From Geodermatophilus sp. DSM 45219 (GTDB lineage: Bacteria > Actinomycetota > Actinomycetes > Mycobacteriales > Geodermatophilaceae), in NCBI RefSeq assembly GCF_900104025.1, contig NZ_FNIQ01000002.1:558001-622000 (forward strand): a stretch of DNA of 64,000 nt. Direction: 5' to 3'. The number at the start of each line of letters is the position of its first letter. Within the stretch, counting starts at the first letter, position 1. Positions 42,666-50,415 of this stretch are shown in pieces. The translations under genes and the position numbers were made by a program. The notes beneath the pieces are model-generated. The model did not search any database, was not told where the DNA came from, and worked only from the letters and a program-made list of their open reading frames with translations.

Positions 42666-43408
42666 GCGACGTCCCCGTCGTCGTCGGTCTCGAACGGGGT
42701 CTGCTCCGCGCCGCGGAGCACGACGTCCCACTCGAAGGCGAGCGCCCAGTTGTCCTGGGTGCGCTCCAGGGAGTACCGGCTGACCGCCCGGTGGCGCGCC
42801 GCGGCGGGGATGGAGGTGAAGATCGGGTCCTGGCCGAACAGCGGGTCGTCCGGGAAGTACATCTGCGTGACCAGCCGCTGGGTGAAGGCCCGGCCGAACA
42901 GGCTGAAGTGGATGTGCGCCGGGCGCCAGGCGTTGTGGTGGTTGCCCCACGGGTAAGCGCCGGGCTTGACCGTCATGAACTCGTAGCGGCCCAGGCTGTC
43001 GGTGACCACCCGGCCCAGCCCGTCGAAGTGCGGGTCGAGCGGCGCCGGCCAGGTGTCGACCACGTGCCGGTAGCGGCCGGCGGCGTTGGCCTGCCACACC
43101 TCGACCAGCGCGTCGGGCACCGGCCGCCCGTCGCTGTCGAGCACGCGGCCGTACACGAGGATCCGCTGGCCGATCGCCTCACCGCCGTTGCGCAGCGTCA
43201 GGTCGGCGTCGTGGGGCAGCACCCGGTCCTCGCCGAGCACCGGGCCGGTGATCTCGGTGAGCCGGTGCGGCAGGTCGACCGGCGTCCGCAGCGGCGCGCG
43301 CAGTGCCGTGCTCCGGTACTCGGGGAAGCCGACGGGGGTGCGCAGGGCGGCGTCCTCGCGCACGTACCCCGGCAGGACCAGCCCGCCCTGCGATGTGGTC
43401 CCGGTCAT
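42662..43408 (-). CDS. pcaH: Protocatechuate 3,4-dioxygenase beta subunit
   Basis: 248 residues. The four non-heme Fe(III) ligands can be placed: Tyr113 (AAGRYRH), Tyr152 (KPGAYPW), His165 and His167 (PAHIHF). The enzyme opens the ring of protocatechuate between the hydroxyls to give 3-carboxy-cis,cis-muconate. First gene of the tightly overlapping operon pcaHGBDC. The ATG sits 7 nt after a -10 box with no Shine-Dalgarno sequence, indicating a leaderless operon mRNA. Confidence 0.96.
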   Translation of the reverse strand: MTGTTSQGGLVLPGYVREDAALRTPVGFPEYRSTALRAPLRTPVDLPHRLTEITGPVLGEDRVLPHDADLTLRNGGEAIGQRILVYGRVLDSDGRPVPDALVEVWQANAAGRYRHVVDTWPAPLDPHFDGLGRVVTDSLGRYEFMTVKPGAYPWGNHHNAWRPAHIHFSLFGRAFTQRLVTQMYFPDDPLFGQDPIFTSIPAAARHRAVSRYSLERTQDNWALAFEWDVVLRGAEQTPFETDDDGDVA

Positions 43409-43415
43409 GTCCAGG

Positions 43416-43445
43416 ACCGTAGGGCCGGAGGGCTGCCCTGCCCAA
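43416..43445 (-). promoter_or_regulatory. Promoter of pcaHGBDC
   Basis: On the minus strand TTGGGC (43440-43445) and TACGGT (43416-43421) are 18 bp apart; the -10 box ends 7 nt before the pcaH ATG. The spacer contains the short inverted repeat AGGGC-a-GCCCT, a possible site for the IclR-type regulator encoded at 47268. Confidence 0.5.
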
Positions 43446-43494
43446 GCCGGGACTTCCGGCCAGTGGGAGACCGCACCCGTGGGGGCCGCCCCCG

Positions 43495-45189
43495 TCACCG
43501 CCCCGGCCGGTCGCGTCCGGCGGCGAGGTACGCGTGCACCAGCGTCACCGCCAGCGCGCCCTCACCGACGGCGGAGGCAACCCGCTTGACCGAACCCTGG
43601 CGCACGTCCCCGGCGGCGAACACTCCCGGGGTGCTGGTCTCCAGCAGCGCCGGCGGCCGGTGCAGGGGCCAGGCCGGGTCGACGTCGCCTGCGGTCAGCG
43701 CGGCGCCGGTGAGCAGGAACCCCCAGGGGTCGCGGGCCAGCACCCCGGCGAGCCAGCCGGTGCGCGGCTCGCTGCCGATCATCACGAACAGCATGCCCGG
43801 CTCCTCGGTCTCCGCGCCGGTGTCCAGGTCGCGCAGCACGACCCTCTCCAGGACGTCGGCGCCCCGGCCGCCGACCACCTGGACCCGGTACCGGACCTCG
43901 ACGTTCGGCAACGCGACCAGCTCACGGATCAGGTACTCCGACATCGTCTCGACCAGGGACTCCCGGCGCACCAGCAGGTGGACCCGGTCGGCGTAGCGCG
44001 ACAGGTGCACCGCCGCCTGCCCGGCCGAGTTGCCGGCCCCGACGACGAAGACCTGCCGCCCGCGCATGGCGGGGGCCTCGCTGACCGCCGCGCCGTAGAA
44101 GACGCCCCGGCCGGTGAACGCCTCCAGCTCCGGCACCCCGATCCGCCGCCAGCTGGCCCCCGCGGCCACCACCACGGTGCGCGCGAGCACCGAGGCCCCG
44201 TCGCTGAGCGTGAGCCGGTGCAGCCCGTCCTCCGACGTCAGGGCCTGCGCGGTGCGCATGAAGGAGAAGGAGGTGCCGAACGCCCACGCCTGCTGGTAGG
44301 CCGACGCCGCGAGCCGGCTGCCGCTGACGCCGGTCGGGAAGCCGAGGTAGTTGCGGATCAGCGAGCTCGTGCCCGCCTGACCGCCGACCGCCTCGCACTC
44401 CACCTGCAGCACCGACAACCCCTCCGACGCGGCGTAGACGCTGGCCCCGAGCCCCGCCGGCCCGGCACCGACGACCGCGACGTCGTGGACGACGGTCGGG
44501 TCCAGCGGGTCGAACAGGCCGAAGGCGTCGGCCATCTGCAGGTCGCTGGGCGCCTGCAGCACGATCTGCTCGGGACGGAAGCGCACCACCACCACGGGCA
44601 GCCGCGGCTGCTCGAGACCCAGCTCGGCCAGCAGCTCCCGTCCCGTGGGCGAGCCGGCCTCGTGGAAGCCCAGCGGGATGCGGTTGCGGGTGAGGTGGTC
44701 GCGCAGGTGCTGGGCGTGCGGATCCCACCTGTCCCCGATGATCCGCACCGCCTCGAACCCGCCGCCCTGCCGGGAGGACCACTCGTCGAGGACCTCGGTG
44801 ACCGCGTGGTGGAACTCCTCGTCGGCGCGCCCCCGGGGGACGTAGAGCCAGCGGTCCAGCTGCCCGACCGTGATCGCCTCGAAGATGGGCCGGGCCGTCT
44901 CCCACGCCCCCCAGCGGACCAGCGCCACGGCCATCGCCTCGGGGTGGGTGCCGTGCAGGCCGCGGAGCACGCGCAGCCCGTCGGGGTCGGCGTCGCCCAG
45001 CCCGCCGAGGAGCAGGGCGACCGGCGGGTCGCCGCGAGCGGTCAGCGCCTCGTCCACCCGGACCGGGTCGTCGCAGGAGAAGACGAGGTAGTCCGCGCCG
45101 TACCGGCGCTCCAGCTCACGGGTCGTGGTCGTCCGCACGCCGTCGTCCCGGGTGACGACCACCAGCGCTCCCCGGCATCCCTCGGTCAC
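43495..45189 (-). CDS. Receiver-like/glutaredoxin-like/thioredoxin-reductase-like flavoprotein lacking the redox CxxC
   Basis: 564 residues with three parts: residues 1-125 resemble a response-regulator receiver domain, 145-215 a glutaredoxin-like domain (VRIIGDRWDPHAQHLRDHLTRNRIP), and 235-560 a thioredoxin-reductase-type flavoprotein with FAD motif VVGAGPAGLGASVYAASEG (from 239) and NADPH motif VVGAGNSAGQAA (from 382). Where thioredoxin reductase has its CATC disulfide the sequence is GAAVSEAPAMRG (about 366-377), so it cannot reduce thioredoxin in the usual way. A FAD/NADPH oxidoreductase with another acceptor is likely. GTG start, coupled to the upstream membrane protein. Confidence 0.85.
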   Translation of the reverse strand: MTEGCRGALVVVTRDDGVRTTTTRELERRYGADYLVFSCDDPVRVDEALTARGDPPVALLLGGLGDADPDGLRVLRGLHGTHPEAMAVALVRWGAWETARPIFEAITVGQLDRWLYVPRGRADEEFHHAVTEVLDEWSSRQGGGFEAVRIIGDRWDPHAQHLRDHLTRNRIPLGFHEAGSPTGRELLAELGLEQPRLPVVVVRFRPEQIVLQAPSDLQMADAFGLFDPLDPTVVHDVAVVGAGPAGLGASVYAASEGLSVLQVECEAVGGQAGTSSLIRNYLGFPTGVSGSRLAASAYQQAWAFGTSFSFMRTAQALTSEDGLHRLTLSDGASVLARTVVVAAGASWRRIGVPELEAFTGRGVFYGAAVSEAPAMRGRQVFVVGAGNSAGQAAVHLSRYADRVHLLVRRESLVETMSEYLIRELVALPNVEVRYRVQVVGGRGADVLERVVLRDLDTGAETEEPGMLFVMIGSEPRTGWLAGVLARDPWGFLLTGAALTAGDVDPAWPLHRPPALLETSTPGVFAAGDVRQGSVKRVASAVGEGALAVTLVHAYLAAGRDRPGR

Positions 45190-46064
45190 GGCGCCCGCCG
45201 CTCCGACGCGGAGACCATCCGCCACCCGGCCGCGCCCGTGGCGACGACCGCGACCGTGAGGACCGCGAAGACCCACGCGGCGGGGCTGCCCCACTCCACC
45301 GTGCCCGGATGGCGGAGCACGGCCAGCGCCACGAGGACGCCGAAGACGGTGTAGGCGACCGCCGCCGTCCGCAGCCGCCGCAGGTCACCGGCGGCCGCGG
45401 CCAACGCCGTCGCCAGGCCGAAGGCCACGAGCCACGCGGCCACCACCCGCGCGGTCAACGGGGTCAGCTGCCACGGCCACAGCGCCGCAGCGGTCGACGG
45501 CACGGTGAACAGCGCGGCGCCGACCGCGAGCAGCACCGCCGACTCGACCGCCAGCGCTGCGCGCAGCACCGGCGGCACCGGGTGGCGTGGGGGCGGGTCG
45601 GCTCCCGGCGCCCGCTCCTGCGGTACCAGCACCGCGAGCATGCACACGGGGACGACGACGTAGACGGCCAGCCAGAACCAGGCCGCGACCCGGGCCAGCA
45701 GCGGCCGGTCGGCGAACTCCGGCTGCAGGTGGAACCGGTCCAGGTGCAGCAGCGTGGCGGCGAGCGTCGCGACGGTGAACAGCAGGATGGTCAGCACCGG
45801 GACCCGGCTGTGCGCCCACACCGGGTCCCGCAGCGAGAGCACCACGAGGACGCAGCCGGCCGCGTAGCCCGCGCCGAGGAAGGCCGCGGTCAGCGGCGGG
45901 TGGATGGTCCAGGCGAACGAGCGGTCGGTGCGGTCCGCCAGCACGTAGAGCGTGACGACCGCGAGCGCGGTCAGCACGCTGAAGGCGACCAGCAGGGCGG
46001 ACATGGCCGGCAGCAGCCGGCGGACGCCGGCCGGGGTGTCGACGGCGGTCGGGGCACGGTCCAC
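45186..46064 (-). CDS. Multi-span membrane protein, unknown function
   Basis: 292 residues if the GTG at 46064 is used (GGGAG 8 nt upstream); an earlier GTG at 46121 would add 19 residues with no ribosome binding site. Seven to eight hydrophobic helices begin with LLPAMSALLVAFSVLTALAVVTLYV and end with AWVFAVLTVAVVATGAAGWR. No family motif is recognised. A conserved-looking short loop LLHLDRFHLQPEFADRP follows the third helix. The stop overlaps the flavoprotein start by 4 bp, suggesting the two work together, perhaps in envelope redox or sensing. Confidence 0.75.
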   Translation of the reverse strand: MDRAPTAVDTPAGVRRLLPAMSALLVAFSVLTALAVVTLYVLADRTDRSFAWTIHPPLTAAFLGAGYAAGCVLVVLSLRDPVWAHSRVPVLTILLFTVATLAATLLHLDRFHLQPEFADRPLLARVAAWFWLAVYVVVPVCMLAVLVPQERAPGADPPPRHPVPPVLRAALAVESAVLLAVGAALFTVPSTAAALWPWQLTPLTARVVAAWLVAFGLATALAAAAGDLRRLRTAAVAYTVFGVLVALAVLRHPGTVEWGSPAAWVFAVLTVAVVATGAAGWRMVSASERRAP

Positions 46065-46181
46065 GAGTACTCCCGAGTGCGTCGGGCCCCGTGCTGTCGT
46101 CGTGCCCAGCCATCGAACCACCGCCCCGCGGCACTGTCACCGGCTTTGCGGCCGGCGCGGCGCCGGAGGGGCCGGCGGCGG

Positions 46182-47084
46182 TCACCGCTGCGCTGCTGAC
46201 CGGGCCGGGCCCGACTCCGGATCCGTGGTGCCGCCGGCGTACTGGTCGAGGGGCGCGGTGCCCGGGTGGGCCACGGTGAACCGGCCGAACGCCCGGTCGG
46301 CGCCGAGGTGGCCCGGCCGCGTCCCCACGGGCGCGACCGGCCGCCCGGCGGGCAGCGCGCAGCGGTACTCCAGGGCGCGGAAGGCGGCCAGCGGCCTCGG
46401 CGAGAGCTCCAGCCCGCGCAGCTCGTCGGCCACCGCGTGGGCGCCCAGCACCAGCTCACCGGCGCCCGGGCCGGGTCGGGCCTGCCACCACGCGAACACC
46501 GGGACCACCGTCTCGACCAGCTGCCCGCCTCGGGTGGACCACAGGGTCCGCGACCGGCTGCCCAGCAGCGCCGGACCCCGGACGCGCACCGTGTGCGTCA
46601 GCACCTCGGTCCCGCCCTCGGACAGCCGCACCCGGTGGCGGTCCGGGGCGTCGAGGAAGTCCATGTCGGCGACGGACTTCGGCAGGCCCCACAGCTCCCA
46701 CCCCACGTCCCGGGCCTCCCGGGAGGTCACCGGGAGGTACAGCACGAAACCGCCCACGGCACGCCCGGCCCGCGGCCGGCCGCGCAGCGCCGGCCCGCCC
46801 ACCACGCCGGCCGTCACCCCCACCTCGCCGTACGGAGCCAGCGTGCGGGTCCCGCCGTCGGGAGCGGTCCAGGTGACGGTCCGGTAGCGGAAGGCGTGGA
46901 CCGAGACCAGCGTCCGGCCGCCCCGCCAGCGCAACGGCCGCAGCAGGTCGCCCGGCAGTGCCGCCGCCACGGCCGCGTACGAGGCCGTGTGGTAGGAGCT
47001 GGCCACCTCGGCGTCGTGGTAGAGGAGGGGCAGACCCATCCGACCGTCCTCATAGCCCGGCTCCTGCTGGCTCGGCACGGTCAT
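46182..47084 (-). CDS. Acetoacetate decarboxylase-family protein
   Basis: 300 residues related to acetoacetate decarboxylase (ADC): GLPLLYHDAEVASSYHTASY, VGGFVLYLPVTSREARDVGWELWGLPKSVADMDF and QLVETVVPVFAWWQARPG. The Lys in GLPKSVADM is in the region where ADC places its Schiff-base lysine, but the activating-lysine pair is not evident, so activity is uncertain. The ATG is preceded by GGGAGGA. It is divergent from the IclR regulator across 183 bp, and the last 15 residues are polar and unconserved-looking. Confidence 0.75.
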   Translation of the reverse strand: MTVPSQQEPGYEDGRMGLPLLYHDAEVASSYHTASYAAVAAALPGDLLRPLRWRGGRTLVSVHAFRYRTVTWTAPDGGTRTLAPYGEVGVTAGVVGGPALRGRPRAGRAVGGFVLYLPVTSREARDVGWELWGLPKSVADMDFLDAPDRHRVRLSEGGTEVLTHTVRVRGPALLGSRSRTLWSTRGGQLVETVVPVFAWWQARPGPGAGELVLGAHAVADELRGLELSPRPLAAFRALEYRCALPAGRPVAPVGTRPGHLGADRAFGRFTVAHPGTAPLDQYAGGTTDPESGPARSAAQR

Positions 47085-47267
47085 CCGGTCCTCCCTGCAC
47101 GGGGCACAGCGCGACCCGACGGGCACGTCGTGACGCCGTCCGGCCGGCTCAGCACACGACGCGGCGGGCCGTCCGGCGAGGGTCCGAGGTCCCCCGGCTG
47201 CGGTCCGTTCCCGGGGGCCACGGCCGGTCACCGTACGATTCCTTCCGCTGAGTGGGAGGCTGGCCGC

Positions 47268-48044
47268 ATGGCGGGTCGGGCCGGAACGGGCGGGCGGTCG
47301 GTGACCTCACGGGCCCTGCAGGTGCTCGACGCGTTCGACAGCACCGCCCCGCGGCTCACGCTGTCGGAGATCGCCGAGCGCTCCGGCACGCCGCTGTCGA
47401 CCGCGCACCGGCTGCTCGGCGAGCTGACCGCCTGGGGGGCGCTGCGCCGCCGCCCCGACGGGCGCTACGAGATCGGCCGCAAGCTGTGGGACCTCGGCCT
47501 GCTCGCCCCCGTCCAGCTCGAGCTGCGCCAGGTGGCCACCCCGTTCCTGCTCGACGTGCACACCGCGACCCGCGACACCGTGCACCTCGCCGTCCGGGAG
47601 GGCCGCAGCGCGCTCTACGTCGAGCGGGTGTCCGGCCGCGAGTCGGTGCCGGTGGTCAGCCAGGTGGGCAGCCGGCTGCCGCTGCACGCCACCGGCGTGG
47701 GCAAGGTGCTGCTGGCCGCCGCACCCGACGACGTGGTCGACGCCGTCCTGCGGGCCCCCACCCGCGAGACCCGGCACACCGTCGTCGCCCCCGCGCGGCT
47801 GCGCCGGGAGCTCGCCGAGGTGCGCCGCCGCGGGTACGCGCGCACCGCCGAGGAGATGTCGCTGGGCACGCTGTCGCTCGCCGTCCCGGTGCGGGTGGAG
47901 CGGCCGGCCGGACCGGCGGTCGTCGCGGCGCTCGGCGTCGTCGTCCCCAGTCACCGGCGCGACCTGCTGCGGCTGGTGCCCGTCCTCGAGGTCGCCGCGC
48001 GGGGGATCGGCCGTGAGCTGTCGCGGGTGCACGCCTTCCACTGA
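47268..48044 (+). CDS. IclR-family transcriptional regulator (likely pob/pca regulator)
   Basis: 258 residues. The winged helix (about 12-75) reads VTSRALQVLDAFDSTAPRLT, LSEIAERSGTPLSTAHRLLGEL. The effector domain has DTVHLAVREGRSALYVERVSG, LPLHATGVGKVLLAA and a C-terminal LGVVVPSHRRDLL. IclR proteins (PobR, PcaR, PcaU) control 4-hydroxybenzoate and protocatechuate genes, and this one lies 51 bp before pobA, so it probably regulates pobA and pcaHGBDC. A TACGAT -10 box is at 47234-47239; GGGAGG precedes the ATG. Confidence 0.9.
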   Translation: MAGRAGTGGRSVTSRALQVLDAFDSTAPRLTLSEIAERSGTPLSTAHRLLGELTAWGALRRRPDGRYEIGRKLWDLGLLAPVQLELRQVATPFLLDVHTATRDTVHLAVREGRSALYVERVSGRESVPVVSQVGSRLPLHATGVGKVLLAAAPDDVVDAVLRAPTRETRHTVVAPARLRRELAEVRRRGYARTAEEMSLGTLSLAVPVRVERPAGPAVVAALGVVVPSHRRDLLRLVPVLEVAARGIGRELSRVHAFH

Positions 48045-48061
48045 GCGGGAGCCGGCGGTTC

Positions 48062-48080
48062 CCACGGGGACGTGGCCACG
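48062..48080. promoter_or_regulatory. Inverted repeats between the IclR gene and pobA
   Basis: CCACG-ggga-CGTGG (48062-48075) and the overlapping perfect palindrome CGTGGCCACG (48071-48080) sit just before the pobA -10 box. They are candidate operators for the adjacent IclR-type regulator. Confidence 0.4.
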
Positions 48081-48082
48081 GT

Positions 48083-48088
48083 CACACT
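48083..48088 (+). promoter_or_regulatory. -10 element of leaderless promoter (pobA)
   Basis: CACACT lies 6 nt before the GTG of pobA, with no Shine-Dalgarno sequence between. Confidence 0.4.
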
Positions 48089-48094
48089 CGACGC

Positions 48095-49264
48095 GTGCGC
48101 ACTCAGGTGGGGATCATCGGCGCCGGCCCGGCCGGCCTGCTGCTGTCGCGGCTGCTCGCGCTGCAGGGCATCGACTCCGTCGTCCTGGAGAACCGGTCGC
48201 GGGACTACGTGGAGGCCCGCGTCCGCGCCGGCATCCTCGAGCAGCACACCGTCGACACGCTGACGGCCGCCGGGCTCGGCGACCGGCTGCACCGGCAGGG
48301 GCTGGAGCACTCCGGCATCCACCTGCAGTACCCGGGCACCCGGCACACGCTGGACTTCCCGTCGCTGTGCGGGCGGAGCGTGTGGGTCTACGGGCAGACC
48401 GAGGTGGTCAAGGACCTCGTCGCCGCTCAGCTGGACGGCGGCCCGCCGCTGCTGTTCGAGGTCTCCGACGTGCAGCCGGAGGGCGTCGACACCGACAGCC
48501 CGCGCATCCGGTTCACCGATGCGGCAGGCGCGCCCCAGGTGCTCGAGTGCGACGTCGTCGCCGGTACCGACGGCTTCCACGGGCCCTCGCGGGCCACGGT
48601 GCAGGAGGCCGGCGGCCGGGTGTGGGAGCGCACGTATCCCTACGCCTGGCTGGGCATCCTCGCCGACGCCACCCCCGCCACCGACGAGCTGGTCTACGCC
48701 TGGCACCCCGAGGGGTTCGCGCTCTACTCGATGCGCTCACCCTCGGTGTCGCGCCTCTACCTGCAGGTCGATCCGTCGGAGCGGATCGAGGACTGGTCCG
48801 ACGAGCGGATCTGGGACGCCCTCGACACCCGCATGGCGCTGGAGGGCTGGTCGGTCAACCGCGGCCCGGTGACCGAGAAGTCGATCCTGCCGATGCGCTC
48901 GTTCGTCAGCGCCCCGATGCGCCGCGGCCGGCTCTTCCTCGCCGGGGACGCCGCGCACATCGTCCCGCCGACCGGCGCCAAGGGCCTCAACCTCGCCGTC
49001 GCCGACGTCACCCTGCTCGCCCAGGCACTGGTGCGGCTGCTGCAGGACAAGGAGACCGACCTGGTCGACTCCTACTCCGACCGGGCGCTGGCCCGCGTCT
49101 GGCGGTGCACCCACTTCTCGTGGTGGATGACCTCGATGCTGCACCGCTCCGGCGACGACTTCGACGCCCAGCTGCAGCTCGCCCAGCTGCGCCGCGTGTG
49201 CTCGTCGGAGACCGCCGCGCGCGAGCTGGCGGAGAACTACACCGGCCTGCCCCTCGGGTCGTAG
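48095..49264 (+). CDS. pobA: 4-hydroxybenzoate 3-monooxygenase
   Basis: 389 residues, the usual length. FAD-binding GIIGAGPAGLLLSRLLALQG at the N-terminus, the PobA-type ENRSRDYVEARVRAGILEQH, the DG motif CDVVAGTDGFHGPSR, and the GD motif LAGDAAHIVPPTGAKGLNLA are all present. It hydroxylates 4-hydroxybenzoate to protocatechuate with NAD(P)H and O2, feeding the pcaHGBDC operon 5 kb away. GTG start, apparently leaderless, preceded by an IclR-type regulator in the same orientation. Confidence 0.96.
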   Translation: MRTQVGIIGAGPAGLLLSRLLALQGIDSVVLENRSRDYVEARVRAGILEQHTVDTLTAAGLGDRLHRQGLEHSGIHLQYPGTRHTLDFPSLCGRSVWVYGQTEVVKDLVAAQLDGGPPLLFEVSDVQPEGVDTDSPRIRFTDAAGAPQVLECDVVAGTDGFHGPSRATVQEAGGRVWERTYPYAWLGILADATPATDELVYAWHPEGFALYSMRSPSVSRLYLQVDPSERIEDWSDERIWDALDTRMALEGWSVNRGPVTEKSILPMRSFVSAPMRRGRLFLAGDAAHIVPPTGAKGLNLAVADVTLLAQALVRLLQDKETDLVDSYSDRALARVWRCTHFSWWMTSMLHRSGDDFDAQLQLAQLRRVCSSETAARELAENYTGLPLGS

Positions 49265-49395
49265 CGCCTGTCCCGGGGATCTCCGCGGAGCACGTCGGTG
49301 GAGCGATCCGGCCAGCCGCCTGGATCGCCTCGCCACCGTTGCGGCCGGCCCCCGGGACCAGCCACCATGGACGCGGCGCCAGCTCCGGAGGTCCC

Positions 49396-49602
49396 ATGCG
49401 CACGTCCCTCGTCGCCCTCTCGGTGTTCACCGGGGTCGCTGCCGGCGTCCTGGCACCGACCCCGGCCGGCGCTGCCCCCGTCGCCCCGGCCTCGGCCGCG
49501 GTCACGGAGTCCACCGAGGCCCTCGCCGCCCCGCTCCGGCCATGCCGCCTCGACCGCGGTTGGTGGGAGCACGCCAGAGCGATCCTCGGCCTCGACTGCT
49601 GA
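49396..49602 (+). CDS. Small secreted protein with two cysteines
   Basis: 68 residues. A Sec signal peptide (MRTSLVALSVFTGVAAGVLA) ends at an A-x-A site near residue 26 (PAGA/AP), leaving a mature peptide of about 42 residues. Its C-terminal part, PCRLDRGWWEHARAILGLDC, has Cys50 and Cys68 (the last residue), able to form a disulfide loop around a Trp-Trp helix. ATG with GGAGG upstream. No family recognised. Possible roles (surface peptide, signalling, antimicrobial) are speculation. Confidence 0.6.
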   Translation: MRTSLVALSVFTGVAAGVLAPTPAGAAPVAPASAAVTESTEALAAPLRPCRLDRGWWEHARAILGLDC

Positions 49603-49674
49603 CCCCCCGCCCCCTGTGGCAGCGGCCGGACGCCGGCCAGCCGACGGGCCCGGGACCGGCAGGAGAGGCCCTGG

Positions 49675-49698
49675 GGGCTTTCCGCGCGCGAAAGGCAC
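49675..49698. repeat. Dispersed palindrome family B, copy 1
   Basis: A 24-bp near-palindrome around CGCGCGCG (arms GGGCTTTC and AAAGGCAC) in the 410-bp gap 49603-50012, three mismatches from the copy at 50390. The gap otherwise shows only a relic of a neighbouring gene's 3' end (49903-50010). Confidence 0.6.
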
Positions 49699-49902
49699 TC
49701 CCCGGTCGGTGACGCGGGTCGACGACCTCGACCGACTGGCCCTGGTGCTCCAGGGGCCAGGGTCTCTTCTCCGCGGGTGGTGGAGCCGCGGGCTCCTGCC
49801 CGGCCGGCGGCGGGCACGCGCTGCCGGCGCAGAGCGGCAGCTGGGACCACCACCTCCGGCACGGGTGAGCGGGTGCACCGGCCACCGAAGGCGCCCCCGG
49901 CG

Positions 49903-50010
49903 TCAGCGGCCGGCGTCCAGGAGGGCCAGCACCGCCGCGGCGGTGCCGGCCGCGCTGCTCCACCCGACTGCTGCGCCCGGGGGTTCGGGGAGGTGGCCGC
50001 TCGCGGAGCC
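49903..50010 (-). pseudogene. Relic resembling the 3' end of the gene at 50414-51238
   Basis: The minus-strand frame ending at 49903 finishes AAGTAAAVLALLDAGR-stop, close to the LAPGTADAVLTLLDTGR-stop end of the downstream neighbour. The DNA just after each stop (agcggccgg.gtc.agcagg) is also similar. No upstream portion is recognisable, so this looks like a degraded partial duplication. It could instead be chance similarity in GC-rich DNA. Confidence 0.3.
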
Positions 50011-50012
50011 GC

Positions 50013-50318
50013 TCAGGGGTGCCAGCGGACCTCGACCCTGGTCCAGGTGACCTCGAGCCCGCCGGGGAGCAGCTGCGTTCCCGCGTCGGCACCCACCCGC
50101 TGCCGCGCCATCCGGCCGGCCAGCTCGATCGCCTTGGCGGCCGCGGCCGCGGTGAGCGCGACCGCCGAGACGGTGAGCAGCGGCCCGGCGATCGCCAGGC
50201 GCGCGAGCGCCGGGACCAGCGAGGGCAGCGGCTGCGGCGCCACGCCGCGACCTCCCGGGACCGCGGTCCCGTCCCTCCCGATGATCGCGTCGGGCTCGAC
50301 CGGCTGCTGATCGGTCAT
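50013..50318 (-). CDS. Small membrane-anchored hypothetical protein
   Basis: 101 residues from the ATG at 50318 (GGAGGA 5 nt upstream; a start 10 codons earlier has none). Residues 1-30 are polar (MTDQQPVEPDAIIGRDGTAV), 40-65 form one hydrophobic Ala-rich helix (LAIAGPLLTVSAVALTAAAA), and the C-terminus is polar (LEVTWTRVEVRWHP). The pattern of a conserved polar tail after one helix suggests a small membrane-associated protein. Family not recognised. Confidence 0.55.
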   Translation of the reverse strand: MTDQQPVEPDAIIGRDGTAVPGGRGVAPQPLPSLVPALARLAIAGPLLTVSAVALTAAAAAKAIELAGRMARQRVGADAGTQLLPGGLEVTWTRVEVRWHP

Positions 50319-50387
50319 CGCGTCCTCCGTCCCCCAGGCACGGTCCATCGTGACCTACGCGGGCACCCCGGCGCGAGGGCGGTGCCC

Positions 50388-50415
50388 AGGTGCCTTCCGC
50401 GCGCGGAAGGCACCT
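50388..50415. terminator. Dispersed palindrome family B, copy 2 (likely terminator)
   Basis: A perfect 28-bp palindrome (left arm AGGTGCCTTCCGCG) that overlaps the first two bases of the stop codon of the minus-strand gene ending at 50414. The strong hairpin at a gene end suggests termination, but the same sequence recurs elsewhere in a promoter region. Confidence 0.65.
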
